Shown here one piece after another: positions 1 through 12,347 of a stretch of 64,000 nucleotides of DNA (position 1 is its first letter; each line of letters starts with the position of its first letter). The DNA comes from Lactarius indigo (lineage: Eukaryota; Basidiomycota; Agaricomycetes; Russulales; Russulaceae). The translations under genes were made by a program, and so were the position numbers. The notes beneath the pieces were generated by a model that was not told where the DNA came from, searched no databases, and saw nothing but the letters and a program-made list of their open reading frames with translations. Location of the stretch: contig JAFKAC010000012.1 of assembly GCA_025766275.1 (NCBI GenBank), positions 1,116,001 to 1,180,000 on the forward strand, given 5' to 3'.

Positions 1-1225
1 AGATCTAGACCCGTTATCATCAGCTACCAAAGTTGGAGCGATCGTAGCTGGTCAGACATCCGTCAAGGCGCCGGAACGCGCAGCATTTGAACAACACCTA
101 CCGAATGACGTGCATATCGTTTCTTGTCATTCAATGCATGGACCGACTGTGCCAACTAAGGGCCAACCGCTAGTATGTGTATTCCCTAGCCCCAATCGGA
201 AGGACAGGTCTTACATCATGTTTCTCCTTAGGCTCTGATCAAGCATAGGGCCTCAGACGAAGCGCTCAGGTTGGTCGAGAACATCCTGAGACCCTTTCAG
301 TCGCGTTACGTCTACATGTCGTACGAAGAACATGATGAATTGACCGCTAACACGCAAGCCGTCACTCATGCTGCATTCCTCAGGTAGGTCTACCTCTCTT
401 TGAATCGGGTACTCGTGCTCAATCGCTTCGCGTAGCATGGGAACTGCATGGGCAAGCGCATCCTCGTACCCATGGGAGCACGGGTACTATGTCGGCGGTA
501 TCGAGACGGTGAAGGTCAACATCATGCTACGCATTTTCTCGAACAAGTGGCATGTATATGCTGGCCTGGCGATCCTCAACCCCTCAGCGAGGACGCAGAT
601 CAAGCAATACGCCCAAAGCACGACGGACATCTTTAAGCTCATGCTTGCGGCAGACGAACAAGGACTGCGCAAGCGCATGTACGAGGCAAGAGACGCGGTG
701 TTCGGCGACGCCAAAGGCCCCGTTCGGCGACCCATCCTCCTGTCCGAGAGCATACTGGACCAATTTAGTCTGGGAAAAAAGGGGTCTCACGCGAATGGCA
801 ATGGCAATCGCCCCATCGCCAACTCGCATCTATCCCTGCTTGCGATGGTGGACTGCTGGGCGCGTCTAGGGCACAATCCGTTCAAGCATCTCGAGCTCGC
901 AGCGACGCCGATATTCCGCATGTGGTTCGGGGTCGCTGAATATCTATTTCGGTCGGAAGGGCGGTTGGACGCCGCCATTCAAGCGGCGCTGTACGACGTG
1001 TCGCATCGGTATGACGACGTCGAATTCGTGGTGGCCTCCCGTGGGTGGAGCCAATGCGTTTCGTTCGGCAACTTTGAATGGTACAGGTCGAGATTCCAAG
1101 AGACGGCTACGTTCTTCGAATCGCGGTTCGAGGAAGCGGGGAGGGTGGGATCCGAAATGCTAAAAGTGATTATGGACAGCTCTACGGAGCTATCGGAGGT
1201 TGCAGATGGTACATGTGCAGACTAA
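1..1225 (+). CDS. TYR1: Prephenate dehydrogenase (TYR1), 5' end outside the window
   Basis: NADP-type prephenate dehydrogenase, which oxidatively decarboxylates prephenate to 4-hydroxyphenylpyruvate in tyrosine biosynthesis in the cytosol. Three exons are readable: 1-172, 232-383 and 436-1225, joined by GT-AG introns. Recognisable blocks are VGAIVAGQTSVKAPE, HIVSCHSMHGP (substrate/cofactor region), HRASDEAL, YMSYEEHDELTANTQAVTHA and, in the last exon, YVGGIETVKVNIMLR and YAQSTTDIFKLM, all matching fungal Tyr1. The C-terminal block (VVASRGWSQCVSFGNFEWY) is also typical. The Rossmann N-terminus lies upstream of base 1, so the gene is partial only because of the window edge. A second, decayed copy of the C-terminal tail follows at about 1,485. 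Family assignment is firm; exact splice sites are inferred. Confidence 0.9.
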
Positions 1226-1484
1226 GAGCCGACATGACGATTAATGACGAGATAATTTTCTTGGTCAGTCCCAATTACAAGCGTATGACCGAGGGACCTC
1301 CCCATTTCAATTACAAAGCAAGCCGTGAAGTCATTTTTTTCAATCCCTGCTAGCACTTCGACCATTGCCCATCCTCCTCTGTTGTGGATGCAATGCGGCG
1401 ACTCACTGGCGAGCAACTCGACTCATGTTCTTGCTCATGTTACCCAGTCATCTCCAAGTTATGCAAGTATCCAACCCCCGAGTA

Positions 1485-1619
1485 CAAATCGAGATTCCAG
1501 GAGACTGTCACTTTCCTCAAATCGCAGTTCGAAACGGTGAGGGTGGGATTAGAAATGCTGAAAGTGATGGAGAGCGGGGCAGATGATACATTGTGTGTGA
1601 TTATGAGCAAGGGCCGATA
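1485..1619 (+). pseudogene. Duplicated remnant of the TYR1 C-terminal tail
   Basis: About 85 bases starting near 1,487 repeat the last part of the TYR1 coding region at 1,085-1,170. The encoded peptide SRFQETVTFLKSQFE corresponds to SRFQETATFFESRFE in the intact gene, followed by VRVGLEMLKVM against GRVGSEMLKVI. The copy has no upstream catalytic sequence. It is followed by a short GATA run (gataagataagataagat, about 1,616-1,633). It looks like a partial tandem duplication of the 3' end left in the TYR1-DUS3 spacer. It could alternatively be a terminal exon used by alternative splicing, since the frame stays open to a stop at 1,620. Confidence 0.6.
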
Positions 1620-1680
1620 AGATAAGATAAGATCAAAGGGTCTCAGTCACTGGCACGAACTGCTCACTCCCACGAGCGAT

Positions 1681-4510
1681 ATGAGTTCGAGGGCGGCTTC
1701 ACTGTATCCGGCGGGTACTGCCCCAGTCAAGGCCGAGTACGCTCTCCTCATTGAAGCCCTCTCTCGTCTGCTCAAGCCCGCTATCTACTTAGATTCCTCA
1801 TTTCAACAGCAGAAAATTTGCGACCCCAAGTCGATGACGCTTCGACTGAAGAAGGAACCAATCGCTCTGCTCAGAAACGTAGGCAAGGGGATGACCCCAA
1901 TGACGACGGCTCTCCCAAAAAACCGAAGCTGGCTGCTGCTGAGAGGCGGAAACTTTCCAAGGAGGAGAAAAAGGCGCAGCGCGGTTCTAATAAAGGGAGG
2001 CGCTGGGCGAAAATGCGAGACGACGTCGAACTCTGCTGGAGGTTCGCCGGTTCCGGGAAATGTGATTTTGGCTCAGAGTGAGTCTTTGCACGTTTCCCGC
2101 TGCCCACGCGAGCACGATACGTTACTGACTCGGTCTCCCTCAAGATGCCGCCTCTCTCACGATATCCGAGCTTACCTTGATGCGAAACCGAGCGACATTA
2201 TCTTCCCTTCTGCGTCCACGCTGAGAAATGAGCCTCCGTTCGTATCCTTACCAGGTACCAGTGCAAACGAAACCGAAAGGTCAGAAGGATCTTCCATTGA
2301 TTCCACTACCCGATGCCCCGTTTTCGAAGCGATGGGCACCTGTCGACTGGGGCTGAAGTGCAGGTTTTTGGGCGGTCACGTACGCACAGCCGAAGAAGGA
2401 ACGGTCGCATTGGTCGAGGACGAGGACAAGAAGGCGCTTACTCTGACCACAAACACTGAGCTCAACTTCATCTCTCCGGCGACGTTGAAGCTCCTCAGGT
2501 CGAAAAAGGTAGAGTTCATTCCCCAGACGTACTTGGATGTATGCAATGAGACAATGCAGTACTCCACTCCAGTTTCTGATGAATACCTTCAAGAGCTGAA
2601 AGCTATTGCCAACGAGCGAGAGGGCAAAGGTACTTCAAGCGAGATGGAAATCGCTACTACCATTGCGGCCACCCTCGACGTAGAACACGGACCAAGCATC
2701 GAGGAGTCGAACATATCCGACTCGGTTCGGCCTCATTCAGTGTCAGCAGCGCTACCAGACGCTGCGACTGCGGCCGCGCCGACAAAGCTGTCCCTCGATG
2801 AGTCCCATGCCCAAGCCGATCTTCCAGACGTCCCTTTCAGATTTTCCGAGAAGAGGCGGCTCAATTGGTCGAACAAAACCTGTATGTGGTGGTCTCACTT
2901 TGATACCCCAGCTCGAGATAACGAATCTTACCTAGATTTAGGACCGTTGACTACTGTAGGAAATCTCGTGAGTGCGACGCGGACAGATTCACCCCTCGGA
3001 ATTCTCCCAATCCATCTTCCAGCCATTCAGGCGACTTTGCGTCTCGTTTGGTGCTGACATTACGTGCGGTGAAAGTGAGTGTTTGGTCACGCCACATATT
3101 CGCCAAGGGCTCAAAGAATGATCAGTGGGCCTGGCGACATCTTTCCTTTCGGGTTCTAAGGAAGAGTGGTCTTTGGTCCGACGACACCCATCCGAGACTA
3201 TGTTCGGGGTGCAGGTTGCGGGAAACAAGCCTTCGTCACTCGTGCCTACTGCCGAAGTGTTAGCGAAAGAGTCCAACGGTGGCATTGACTTCGTGGATCT
3301 AAACTGCGGATGTCCGATAGACCTCGTATTTCGAACGGGTAGTGGTTCAGCTCGTGCGTTATTTTCTCTCCTATATCTAAATAGCGCGCTGACAATGTGC
3401 TATCCGTCACGTCATGTCACCTACAGTATTAGATGCCGCTGGAAAGTTAGGGAAGATCCTGATAGGGATGAACCGGGCACTCGGGGAAATTCCTTTGACC
3501 ATCAAGATGCGAACTGGCGTCAAGGATGGTCGTAACAATGCGCATAAATTGATGCCCAGAATCGGCGCAGAATGGAATGTTGCTGCCATGACGGTGAGCT
3601 ATTCATAGCATGTCTCTCAGCGTGCGGAAGACATGAATACCGCGAACGCAGTTGCATGGGCGGACAAGACAGCAGCGATATGCAAAGCTAGCAGATTGGG
3701 AATACATCAAAGAATGTGTCCAAGCCGTTCGCGCACGCGAAGCTGACGAAGACTGTTCGTGACTCTTTAATAGTCCACCGTGTGCCATTAGTGACTGCAG
3801 CCACTTCAAAGTGCCGCGAATCCCCATCTTCGGTGGCGGCGATGCCTTCTCCGCCCAAGATTACTGGTCCAAGGTGGAATGCAGCGGCGTCGATGGCGTT
3901 ATGATCGCCCGCGGCGCGCTCATCAAACCTTGGATCTTCACCGAGATCAAGGAACGAAGAGAGTGGGACATAAGCTCCAGGGAGCGATTGGAGCTGATAA
4001 GAAAGGTTGGAATTTCCCCTCCGCTCATCCGTTGGTGCCCTTGCTCACATTGTGGCCGCCATCACTCAGTACGCCGAGTTCGGACTAGAGTGCGTCAACG
4101 TGCACCCCTTTCCAATGTCTTTTTTGACTGACTGACTGACGCTACCCAACCCCGTCACTACAGCCACTTTGGCACCGACACGGCTGGTGTCAATACTACA
4201 CGCCGCTACCTCTGCGAAGCATTGTCTTTCCAGTATCGCTACATCCCGATCGGGCTCCTTGAACACCTTCCGCCTCGGATCAATGATCGTGCTCCCCTCT
4301 TCCGCGGGCGCGATCAGCTCGGTAAGTGCGGCGTTCTCCCTGAAAGTTCGAGTCCCTGAATCTCGCGCGGAAGAAACCCTCCTCGCAAGCGGCGATAGCC
4401 GCGACTGGGTGAAAATCTCCGAGATGTTCCTCGGTCCCGCACCAGAGTCGTGGACATTCACTCCTAAACACAAGAGCAACGCTGTTGGCGGCGATGAAGG
4501 ACAGGGCTGA
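1681..4510 (+). CDS. DUS3: tRNA-dihydrouridine(47) synthase, DUS3 family
   Basis: Flavin-dependent enzyme reducing uridine 47 of cytosolic tRNAs to dihydrouridine. Exon 1 encodes GTAPVKAE and splices to [15 protein letters not shown], the usual DUS3 N-terminus. A lysine-rich stretch and two CCCH zinc fingers follow: [15 protein letters not shown] with C..SHD across an intron, then [14 protein letters not shown]. The TIM-barrel domain begins at [29 protein letters not shown], interrupted by two introns near 2,970 and 3,077. The catalytic cysteine is in [12 protein letters not shown]. Phosphate/FMN motifs [14 protein letters not shown] and [15 protein letters not shown] are present. The C-terminus ([23 protein letters not shown]) also fits. 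At least six introns. The start is the first ATG giving the conserved N-terminus. Assignment is strong. Confidence 0.93.
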
Positions 4511-4660
4511 TCATCGCCTCAAGTCATCGAGACGCTCAGTATCCAAAAGAAGTTCATCCACCAATTGTAAGAGCGATGTACTAGATAATAACAAAGAAAT
4601 AACAATGCAGACGTTGTCCCCCAATGGGTACCACAAAATTCCTTATCTCTGGCTCTGACC

Positions 4661-7213
4661 TCAATTGCTCACGTCCATGCGCTCGCCTGGAGTGATGGGA
4701 GCTTCCAGTGGCGTATTAAACCCAGATGCGGAAGTAGACGATGGAATGGATACTTGGATGGTCTGGGTTGCCGTTTCTGACTCCACGGATTTAAGGAATA
4801 GTTCGTTGTGCCGCTCAACTTGGCTCTGAAGGTTTGCATATTTGTGAATGCGTGGCGGCAATGAGAGTATAATCGTGCACGTACCACAATATTTTCTGGC
4901 CATGGCAACGGTCCTTGATCTTCCGGGACCGCTCGACTATAGATGAGCATATATGGCCCTGCACCGAGGTGGAATCCAGTCTGATCGGTTAAAACCGTCT
5001 CTTCCGAAACCTATTGTAGAAGCGTATTGAACACTAGAACCCTGAATCGTGGTCTGAATTGTGGGCTAGTGACTTACCTCTGTAACGGACCAATCAACCG
5101 TCTTCCACCACGTGCCATTGTCGTTGACATATGAGTAGAGGTGACTGCGTCCATACAGACCATCGTGCATGAGGACGACGCGAAGGTCATACTACATATA
5201 AAGGTGTAAGCTGGGTTCAGAGCACGAATGTAGGATAGGGTACTCTGTGTTCCCTCAGTTCTGGGCCTTCGAATATCTGCGAAAGCTGATCTTTTAAACT
5301 GTCTTTTTGGGTTTGGATAGCTGAGAACAGGAAATAAGCTGAATGAACGTAACAAGCCCCCTTGGGACTCACTCTCGAGCTCGTTCTCGATTCTGGTAAG
5401 TATTTTTCTCAGCTTTTGAGTCTGAGTAACGATCATGGCCGCTCGCTCTGGTGTTTCCTTGTTTGCTACATGTTCATAATAATGAAGTGCAGACCGGAGA
5501 GATTTGAGGACGTCCACGTTCTAGCACACGAACTCGTGAGGTCAATTTACGAGAAGGACGATGGGCGCTCACTTGATGCCGTTTGAGAGAATTCTCGCGT
5601 AGCGTAAGTCCCTGGATCTTCTCGCCGATATCCTTTTGTTCTCTCCATTTGGCGGCGGATATTTCGACGTTCTCCTTCATATATTGGTCAAGATATATGT
5701 GCTTCGGATACTGGAATGGTTTCTTCGGCAGAACCGGTGTCCGGGAATAAGATGGCAGCGTATCGTGTCGTACGAGTTGGAAAGTCACAACATCGGAACT
5801 TTCGAATATGACTTGCTGCTTCGACGGGATCTCGCTATGCGCCATCCTGGCAGACAATGCGGATGCTAAATTCGCCGAATGATCGTCATCGCGGATGTCG
5901 ACCTTCACGATAGCCATATCTTGCCGTTGATCAAATGGCGACGTGTCTAGCTGCGCATCTGCAGGCCCGTAGCGGAAGTAGAAAAGTCTGGGTGGAACCA
6001 GTCAGAGCCATTTTGACGAGCGAAGGTACGGTGCATTGCCTTTGCCATTTGTGCGCCTGCGTTCTGATCTCTTTGTGGATCGACGTTTCAATCGTCAAAG
6101 CCAACTTCTGCAAGAAATCTGCCTAGTAATCAACATACGGCGAGATGTGCACGGGGGGGTCTACCATAGGAAAGCTCGGCAGGGCTAGTTGTCGAATATG
6201 CAGGGGGATCGAGCTTCAGCGCATCAAAACACGAATCCATGTTGAGCTCGCCGATTACAGCGAGGTCCATGTGAGTATAGTTTTCGACCAACGTCCACAT
6301 CAGTAGGTCTTGGTAAACGTGAGTATATGTCAACTGGCACGAAGAGAGCGAGTAGACCTTCATCACTGGCCAGCGGAAGGACGAACTCAGCATCTGGAGT
6401 TTTCAGGGTTTGGCGCCAACTGGCGATGCTCCTCCGCACTTGGGGGACGTAATACAATCCCTGGAAAAGGAGGGCTGCATATACTAGTGGGCCTTGTCTA
6501 GGTCTGATCACGACCGGACTTGATTGTAGGACAAGTCAGAGGAGACAGGACTCCAAGAAAACCGAACAGACCGGTTGTCTTTCCTGACGGCTTGCTCGAC
6601 AGTCAAAGGTGTGAACTTGTCCTGGTCGTTATACGTATCGCGCATGCTCTCTTGAATCGCTCGGCTCAGGTGCTGATCGTCCTGTGAGAACCCAGAGGGT
6701 TGCTCTACCTGTACACGACTGTTGTAAGTTCACCACTCCTCAATGGAAACAGCTAAAGCACACATTCGACGGGACCATGGCCCAGTTGGGGTCTGGCGCA
6801 CGCTGACTGGGGCGGAACTGGGATGTGGACGGTCCATAAGCTGATGTGGACAAAGACGCTTCCAGCGCGCGCCTGAGTTCAGAGCTCTCGTCATCACCCG
6901 TGAGGTCTATGACCGACTTGTCTCTCTCGGGTTTGGAAGCTGTGGGCGCTATGAGAGTTCGCAAAGGAGGGAGAGCGTCGTTCTGCTTACGAGGGGGGGT
7001 GCTCGGGTCAGCGACCGAATTCGGAACCTCTATTAAATTTCCGAAGTCCGTAGGCCACGAATCATCGGCCCCAGTGTCCCCTTCCAAAATGGAGGTGGCG
7101 GCCTTCTGTACATCGCCGTTGTGTTTTCTGAGGACTCGCCTTGCGATCTCCGGGTCTCCATTTCCCATCATGGCGGTGAGAAAGGTCACATTTTCATCCT
7201 CGCTGACGTCCAT
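4661..7213 (-). CDS. Ubiquitin carboxyl-terminal hydrolase with UBA-like and UIM regions (USP25/28-like)
   Basis: Probable cysteine deubiquitinase. The N-terminus has a UBA-like helix set (FLTAMMGNGDPEIARRVLRK, residues about 9-35) and an acidic UIM-like segment (SELRRALEASL, about 110-120), and a second UIM-like helix follows (LSRAIQESMRD). Downstream exons contain GLYYVPQVRRSI and ELNMDSCFDALKLDPP, then a basic-charged helical stretch, and near the C-terminus the His-box region LMHDGLYGRSHLYSYVNDNG (about 5,095-5,170), as in USP25/28-type proteases. The gene ends with a short Ser/Thr tail at 4,661. The Cys-box was not pinned down because of exon uncertainty around 6,500-6,740. It lies 183 bp upstream of, and co-oriented with, the Hikeshi gene's 3' end. 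Family call is good, subfamily moderate. Confidence 0.75.
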
Positions 7214-7396
7214 GGTGATACTGCGAAGTCGCGAACCTTGGGATTCGAACGAGGGAGAAGAAAGGTCGTATTGATGAGGTCACCGTGGTTGGACGGGCCC
7301 GCACGGCCGAAGCGAGTAAGATTAGATAAGATTAGTCGACAGCGGTGCCATAAATTCAAAGAGTACAGTATGGTTCTATTCTACACGATTGGTCTG

Positions 7397-8128
7397 CTAT
7401 TCTTGCCTATCCAAGAAGCCAATGCCGCCGGCCTTAGCCTTCGCCAGGAAACTCTCGTACCATCTCGCGATCAGACTCATTGGAACCGTGCTATCTGGAG
7501 AAAGAGAGGTTCCGCTACCCGACACGAATCCGGAAACATAATTGAACAGGTGCTTGACGATCTTCTCAGCAAATACCGTCGCGTCGGACAAGGCCGGTGA
7601 GGGCTTGGGTGCGGCAGTAGGCAAGACGCTAACTTGCTCCAAGACTTGTGAGAGGGGCTCGATGGAGATACCAAGCACGGCCGTCACGCCGATGCCAGTC
7701 GTAGGCTGTGCTGAATTTGAGAAGGCCACTTGAGAGGACGACGATTGGGACACGAAGCTCCCACGCAGGCGAAAGATCGCGGAGGGCTTTTCGTTTGAAA
7801 GCCTGTTCCGGGTCGAGTCGGGGACTTATGAAGAAAAGTGAACAGGACTGACATGCCGAGCAATTGGAAGCCCTTCCCTGGCCAGAAAAAATGGACGGTC
7901 GCTCCATATCCTTCTGGAAATGGCACTTGCAACGAAGGTCGGTGTCAATACTGGTGAACGGCGGCCAAAAACTGAAGGAACGAAATGTGCACACGTACCT
8001 GTACCAAGGAGGAAGACACAGACGTGGTTGATAGATTCGGCCGCGGGAAGCTCGAAGGCAGCCTTAGTTTCGTCAATCTGCTGGAGATTTGTTTGTAGGA
8101 GCCTGCCCGCTACACAGCAACCAAACAT
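7397..8128 (-). CDS. OPI10: Hikeshi / OPI10 family protein
   Basis: Homologue of Hikeshi, the importin-independent carrier that imports Hsp70 into the nucleus in heat-stressed animal cells; the yeast homologue is Opi10. Exon 1 starts [18 protein letters not shown] and continues [13 protein letters not shown]. Exon 2 is [16 protein letters not shown] with FQLLGM, the canonical family core. The C-terminal exons carry [20 protein letters not shown] and end with [10 protein letters not shown] and [13 protein letters not shown]. The chosen ATG (8,126-8,128) gives the family's usual N-terminus; an upstream in-frame GTG would add ten atypical residues. The first exon and promoter are duplicated at 13,088-13,260. 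About 190 residues, normal for the family. Confidence 0.92.
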
Positions 8129-8251
8129 CGCTTCAGACTCGGAGTTGGAAGAGTTCACCGTTCGCCGTTCACACGACGTTCCAATTCATTCACGCGTTCA
8201 CGCGTTCACGGGCCGTGTTGACCTACTACTGCCCTAGTAATGGGCAACCGT

Positions 8252-8621
8252 ATTGGCTCTTACGAGGTATGGACGCTCGGAATAATAAAGTAGTGTAGTG
8301 AGCAATAAATAAGTTTGAACGCGTGCGCTGCCTGTGTCTGTACGGACGGACAAAGGCACTCAGTGTCTGCGCACGCTAGAGTAGATACTGAGGTTCTGCG
8401 ATACGAAAATACGAGTCTTTCGTTCTAAACGATCCGGAAATAAAACTTCTCATCCACTTCCGCGGGACAGCGTAATGACGGGAATCGAGACGGTAGGTAA
8501 GTGAAAATAATAGGACGTCGCATGTGTTTGCACGACATCCGCTCAGTACCAGAATATATCGAACATACGAAGGAAACGATCGATAAGATAATTATACGAC
8601 TCACTTCAACATTGGCCTCTT
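8252..8621. repeat. About 359-bp insertion/deletion block flanked by ATTGGC(C)TCTT direct repeats
   Basis: Present in unit A and absent from unit B. The block is bounded by attggctctt (8,252-8,261) and attggcctctt (8,611-8,621); unit B has a single attggcctctt at about 13,324. No open frame or terminal inverted repeat was seen. Either a small element inserted with a duplicated target, or recombination between the short repeats deleted the block from unit B. It lies in the spacer shared by the divergent Hikeshi and hydrolase promoters. Confidence 0.7.
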
Positions 8622-8750
8622 GTATTTAGCTCACCACCAACGTGTCCACATCCCCCGAAGTCCGCATCCGAGTCACCGCAACGTAATTTAACAATCACCG
8701 CATGAAATTAAACGAACGAGTTCTGGATAAACGTGGTCCGGTCACAAACA

Positions 8751-8760
8751 TTATATAAAT
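8751..8760 (+). promoter_or_regulatory. Putative TATA box of hydrolase copy A
   Basis: ttatataaat lies 33 bases before the hydrolase ATG at 8,793 and is conserved base for base in the second copy at 13,463-13,472. The short distance implies a very short 5' leader if it is used. Confidence 0.5.
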
Positions 8761-8792
8761 CCTTGAACATACTGTAAACGCTTATCAAAGTG

Positions 8793-10170
8793 ATGTGTTC
8801 TCTGAAATCCCAAGCTTACGTCTTCGATGCTAGACCACATTACACGTTACTCGTCCCGGTGAAACGCTATTGGGTTCCCGAATTCGAGTCGACTGATCCC
8901 GACGCCATTACCTTGATCCTCGCCCATGCTCTAAGTTTTACTAAAGAGCACTGGGAGCCACTCCTGGAGGACTTGTATGGTCAACTGGCAATCACCTCGA
9001 GGAACAGTTCGTCCATACCGAAAATCCGTGACGTATGGGCCATCGACTGTCCAAATCATGGTGAAGGCGCCGTGTTGAACGAGGGGACCTTGTTGGATGG
9101 ATACACTCCGATCTGTAAGTGTCTGTGCAGGGCTTTTTTGCCATACTCGACCTAATTGTGGAGACTCACCCAGTTTCGTGGGAGGAATATGCAAGAGCAG
9201 TACATTTGGTTTTGAATGGTCTAGGCAAAGGTATAAATGTCGACTTCAAATCTCGCAACCTAGTTGGGGTGGGCCACTCTATGGGGATGTCGGCAATGTC
9301 AGTTTCTCGCCGGTTCTTTCTTCATGATTTACTGTTGATCCACTTTTCACCGCTGCAGTGTTCTAGCCAGGACGATGTACCCGTTTGTTTCGTGGTCGAC
9401 AGCGATCCTTGTTGAGCCAATGATTGTTCATCCCGATAATTTTTCTGGAGGGCTTAGATCGCTGCATAAAGGCGCCCTCAAGCGTAATGACGTATGGCCC
9501 AGTCGAGAGGAAGCTCACAAAATTTTACGGGAACGCTTCCTCAAATCATGGGATCCTCGTGTCGTTAACATATTCGTCGTATGTATATGTATGCGCTTCT
9601 ACACCTGACTCTCTGTGCTTAAATTGGGACAGAAATATGGTCTACGAGAACTTCCCACGTTGGCACATCCCGACAAGACACAAGGAGTTACTCTTAGCTG
9701 TACGAAAGCTCAGGAATTCGTAAGTCAATGCTTCGTGTGCCACATAGGACGTTTGCGTTGATACCCATTCCATGTAGGCTACATATAGCGAAAACGTTGG
9801 GCGTCTCAAAGCGCAAAGATTCCTGGCGACTTTCTGCAAGGATGTCCCGACGCACGTCGTCTTCGGGGAAATTGCTGATATAAAGTCCGTTTTTACCTGT
9901 TTTTATTTACGAGTTCGTCGCCGCTGATAGATTTTGCGGCGCTTTCTTTAGTCCGGCTGAGAACCGCGAATTTTTGAAGCAAGTTTCTAGTGACGGCTTC
10001 CGGACGACGTCCTTTGTCAAGAACGCGGGGCATCTGGTTAGTCTCCCGATAACGAACCTTCACTTTTCTGAGCACGTCCCCAATAGGCCGTGTGTCAAAA
10101 CCCGGCAGGTGTGGCCAATGCCATCTTGAATGTTTTGCAAGGTATGCGGGTTGTCACGTCTAAGTTGTGA
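8793..10170 (+). CDS. Alpha/beta hydrolase, copy A
   Basis: Serine-hydrolase-fold protein of the fungal Lpx1-like group; substrate unknown. Exon 1 includes KRYWVPEFESTDPDAITLI, then LAHALSFTKEHWEP (oxyanion-side strand) and VWAIDCPNHGEGAVLNE. The second exon contains the nucleophile elbow GVGHSMGMSAM, with the presumed catalytic Ser. Later exons read VLARTMYPFVSWSTAIL, VFGEIADI and a terminal NAGHL with the presumed catalytic His, ending GVANAILNVLQGMRV before the stop at 10,168-10,170. The preceding in-frame GTG is not used as start. The frame appears intact across about six introns. Copy B differs in the elbow (GHSMGASA). No clear targeting signal was recognised. Confidence 0.8.
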
Positions 10171-12347
10171 CAAGTACTGTACTTGGATAACTGCGACACG
10201 AGTACTGTAGCTAGGCGAGGAATGCAATACGTATAGCATTATCAAATAAATCGATGCGTGTGTTATGGAACAGGTGTGAATTCTGGGCTCAGAGAGGAGG
10301 GGAGTATGTATGGTGATAGATCAGCGCTCAGCAGCCAAGGTCCCTGACAGGATAAGAAACGAAACGAAATAGAGATGGCTAGTGAGGGATCGAGGAATGA
10401 GGCTGGCGCTAGCTTCACCGCCCAAGTAATATATGGGTTTCTAACACGAAATTCGCCTGGATTTTTTTTTACTGTCGTGCATGGTCACAGTTGGAGTACT
10501 TCCTATATAGAGCTTCTACCTTTGCTTATAAACCCGATAACAATAAGAGCTCTCGGTGACATTATGTATTACGGCTGGACAACTGCCAGGGTGTCGGCAA
10601 GGGCAAGGGTGTCGGTGTCGGTCTGTGTCGACGATGGTGACTGGGGATTTGTAAGAGGCGAGCATTCTCATATCGCACTGGTAGCGGCGTTGATAGGTAA
10701 TCAACCTACAGTGTGCTAGGGTATAAACCTAAAGCCAGCGACTCGACCTAGAGGGCAACCAACATGGCCGGCTCGATACCTGGAATTTGTAGCCGCATAC
10801 AGGTTGGACACCGCAAATGTACGCTTAAACTCCAGAGAGAATAAAATTGATAATCCATCTACTACAGAAACAATCTCACTGAACGCCAGGGACGTTAATA
10901 GGGGCAAATCGGAGGTACGTACTTGACCACAAATGAGAGAACGGCAGTGCGCGGCGCTAGATTTCTACGCAGTCAATAGCCAAACGCTTGGCCAAACGTA
11001 CGTAGAACACCCTCTAGATAGGACCCCCAACCCCGCTGGCATGGCTGGCAGCCACTGGCAGATACTCCTCCCACCCGTGTCGTTCTCACCCACAAACTCC
11101 GTGTATAGCATGTATCATGAGTCGGTAACGGCGCTTCAGTTTCTGGCTCAATGCCTGTTAGACGTTGTTGTACAAACAAATAAGTCGCAGCAGCATATGG
11201 AACAATACCCTAGGTATGTGCCCAGAAAACCCGGGGCGTAGTTCTCTATCCGTTATTGCAAAGTGAGGCCCAGTGAGGTTTCAAGTAAAACTGTGACGTA
11301 TCGTCTGGCCAGCCTTTTCTCGTCTGGTCGGAGAGTAAGTCCCCTACAGTGTGATTCGAAATGGTGTAGTGTATTATCCAGAGAATGTGCGCCAAAATAG
11401 GATCTAGAGACAGTGATACTCTTTCAGAATGGAGCTTACATTTGAGCGACGACGCCCTGGCATACTTTGATTATTGCTTTGGTCACCGGATGAGATAGTT
11501 CCACGGCATTGACTGCTCCACAGTCAAATAGATCAATGCGATGCATGAGCTTGTTCGATTTATCGATTTATAAGTTTGCTAGTGGCAGTTGCCACCCTCG
11601 TAAAGCCGTCTGATCTCATAGCCTTTGACTCAACTCCCGCACTTGTCGTCGCCAAACGGCTGTGCAAACGAACGAATCCAAATGGAAGAATTGGAACATC
11701 TGCGAGTGCCATAGATATTGAGAGAAGGTGTTGACAGTCACAGTATCACCCTGGGCCGAGGACGCTCATGTCGTGAATATCCCCTAGCCCGCGGCTGCTT
11801 GTGGTCGAACAAGTACTCATGAGGCAACACGATAGAGCCGAGGTGTCACAGTTGTACGCAGTGGGAGAATTACCGAAGCACGAGGACGAGATTGGGACCT
11901 AGAGAACACCAGTAGTAAGTCCCGTAGTGGCAAAGATAGTAAGGCGAAGTTGTGCAAGTATTCGATTCGGGACCAACAGACCAAGGTTGTGCTATTTACC
12001 TGAAGACTGGTGATAGGTGGTGCGTCTCCTCGGAAGTTGCGGGTTAAGCGACCTGCCAGAGTATAACCGCTCAGAAAATGAGACGGAGAAATGCCCATCA
12101 ACACAGGTCACTGACACGTTCCTGACATAGCGCAATTGCTAGCGGGGGTCACGGTCGCGTGAGGTGAACCAAAGACTGAACGGGAGATCCTTCATAGGTA
12201 GTCTTGGTGCAGAACAAGCAAGCGGTAACGTCGATTGAAGATCACGGTACTACACAGAGCTTGACCCAGCTCACATGACTAGCCTGGTTGCGCTCACGGG
12301 CTCTCCACCTTCTCAAACACGTAATTATCATCGCTATCTCGTTCGAC
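10171..12347. other. Spacer between hydrolase A and lyase A; no confident gene
   Basis: The stop codon is followed at once by caagtactgtacttg, a 7-bp inverted repeat around one base, conserved after copy B and possibly part of the 3' end signal. A minus-strand reading frame beginning near 12,099 (MGISPSHFLSGYTLAGRL) is conserved in copy B near 16,312 with a candidate splice after ITSLQ. It could be a short unrecognised gene or a chance frame in recently duplicated DNA. Most of the rest is only partly retained in copy B, which lacks about 470 bases here, and has no recognisable coding signal. Confidence 0.4.

Noticed and set aside
1616..1633. GATA repeats after TYR1 as a regulatory cluster
   Set aside because: Only three overlapping GATA motifs, about 50 bases before the DUS3 start; too few to claim function.
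7215..7260. gggattcgaac, resembling an antisense tRNA T-arm
   Set aside because: The flanking T-stem bases do not pair and it lies next to a protease gene's start codon; no tRNA body found.
10516..11241. Open frames in the hydrolase-lyase spacer of unit A
   Set aside because: They are absent or broken in unit B, have no family resemblance and lack plausible splice context.
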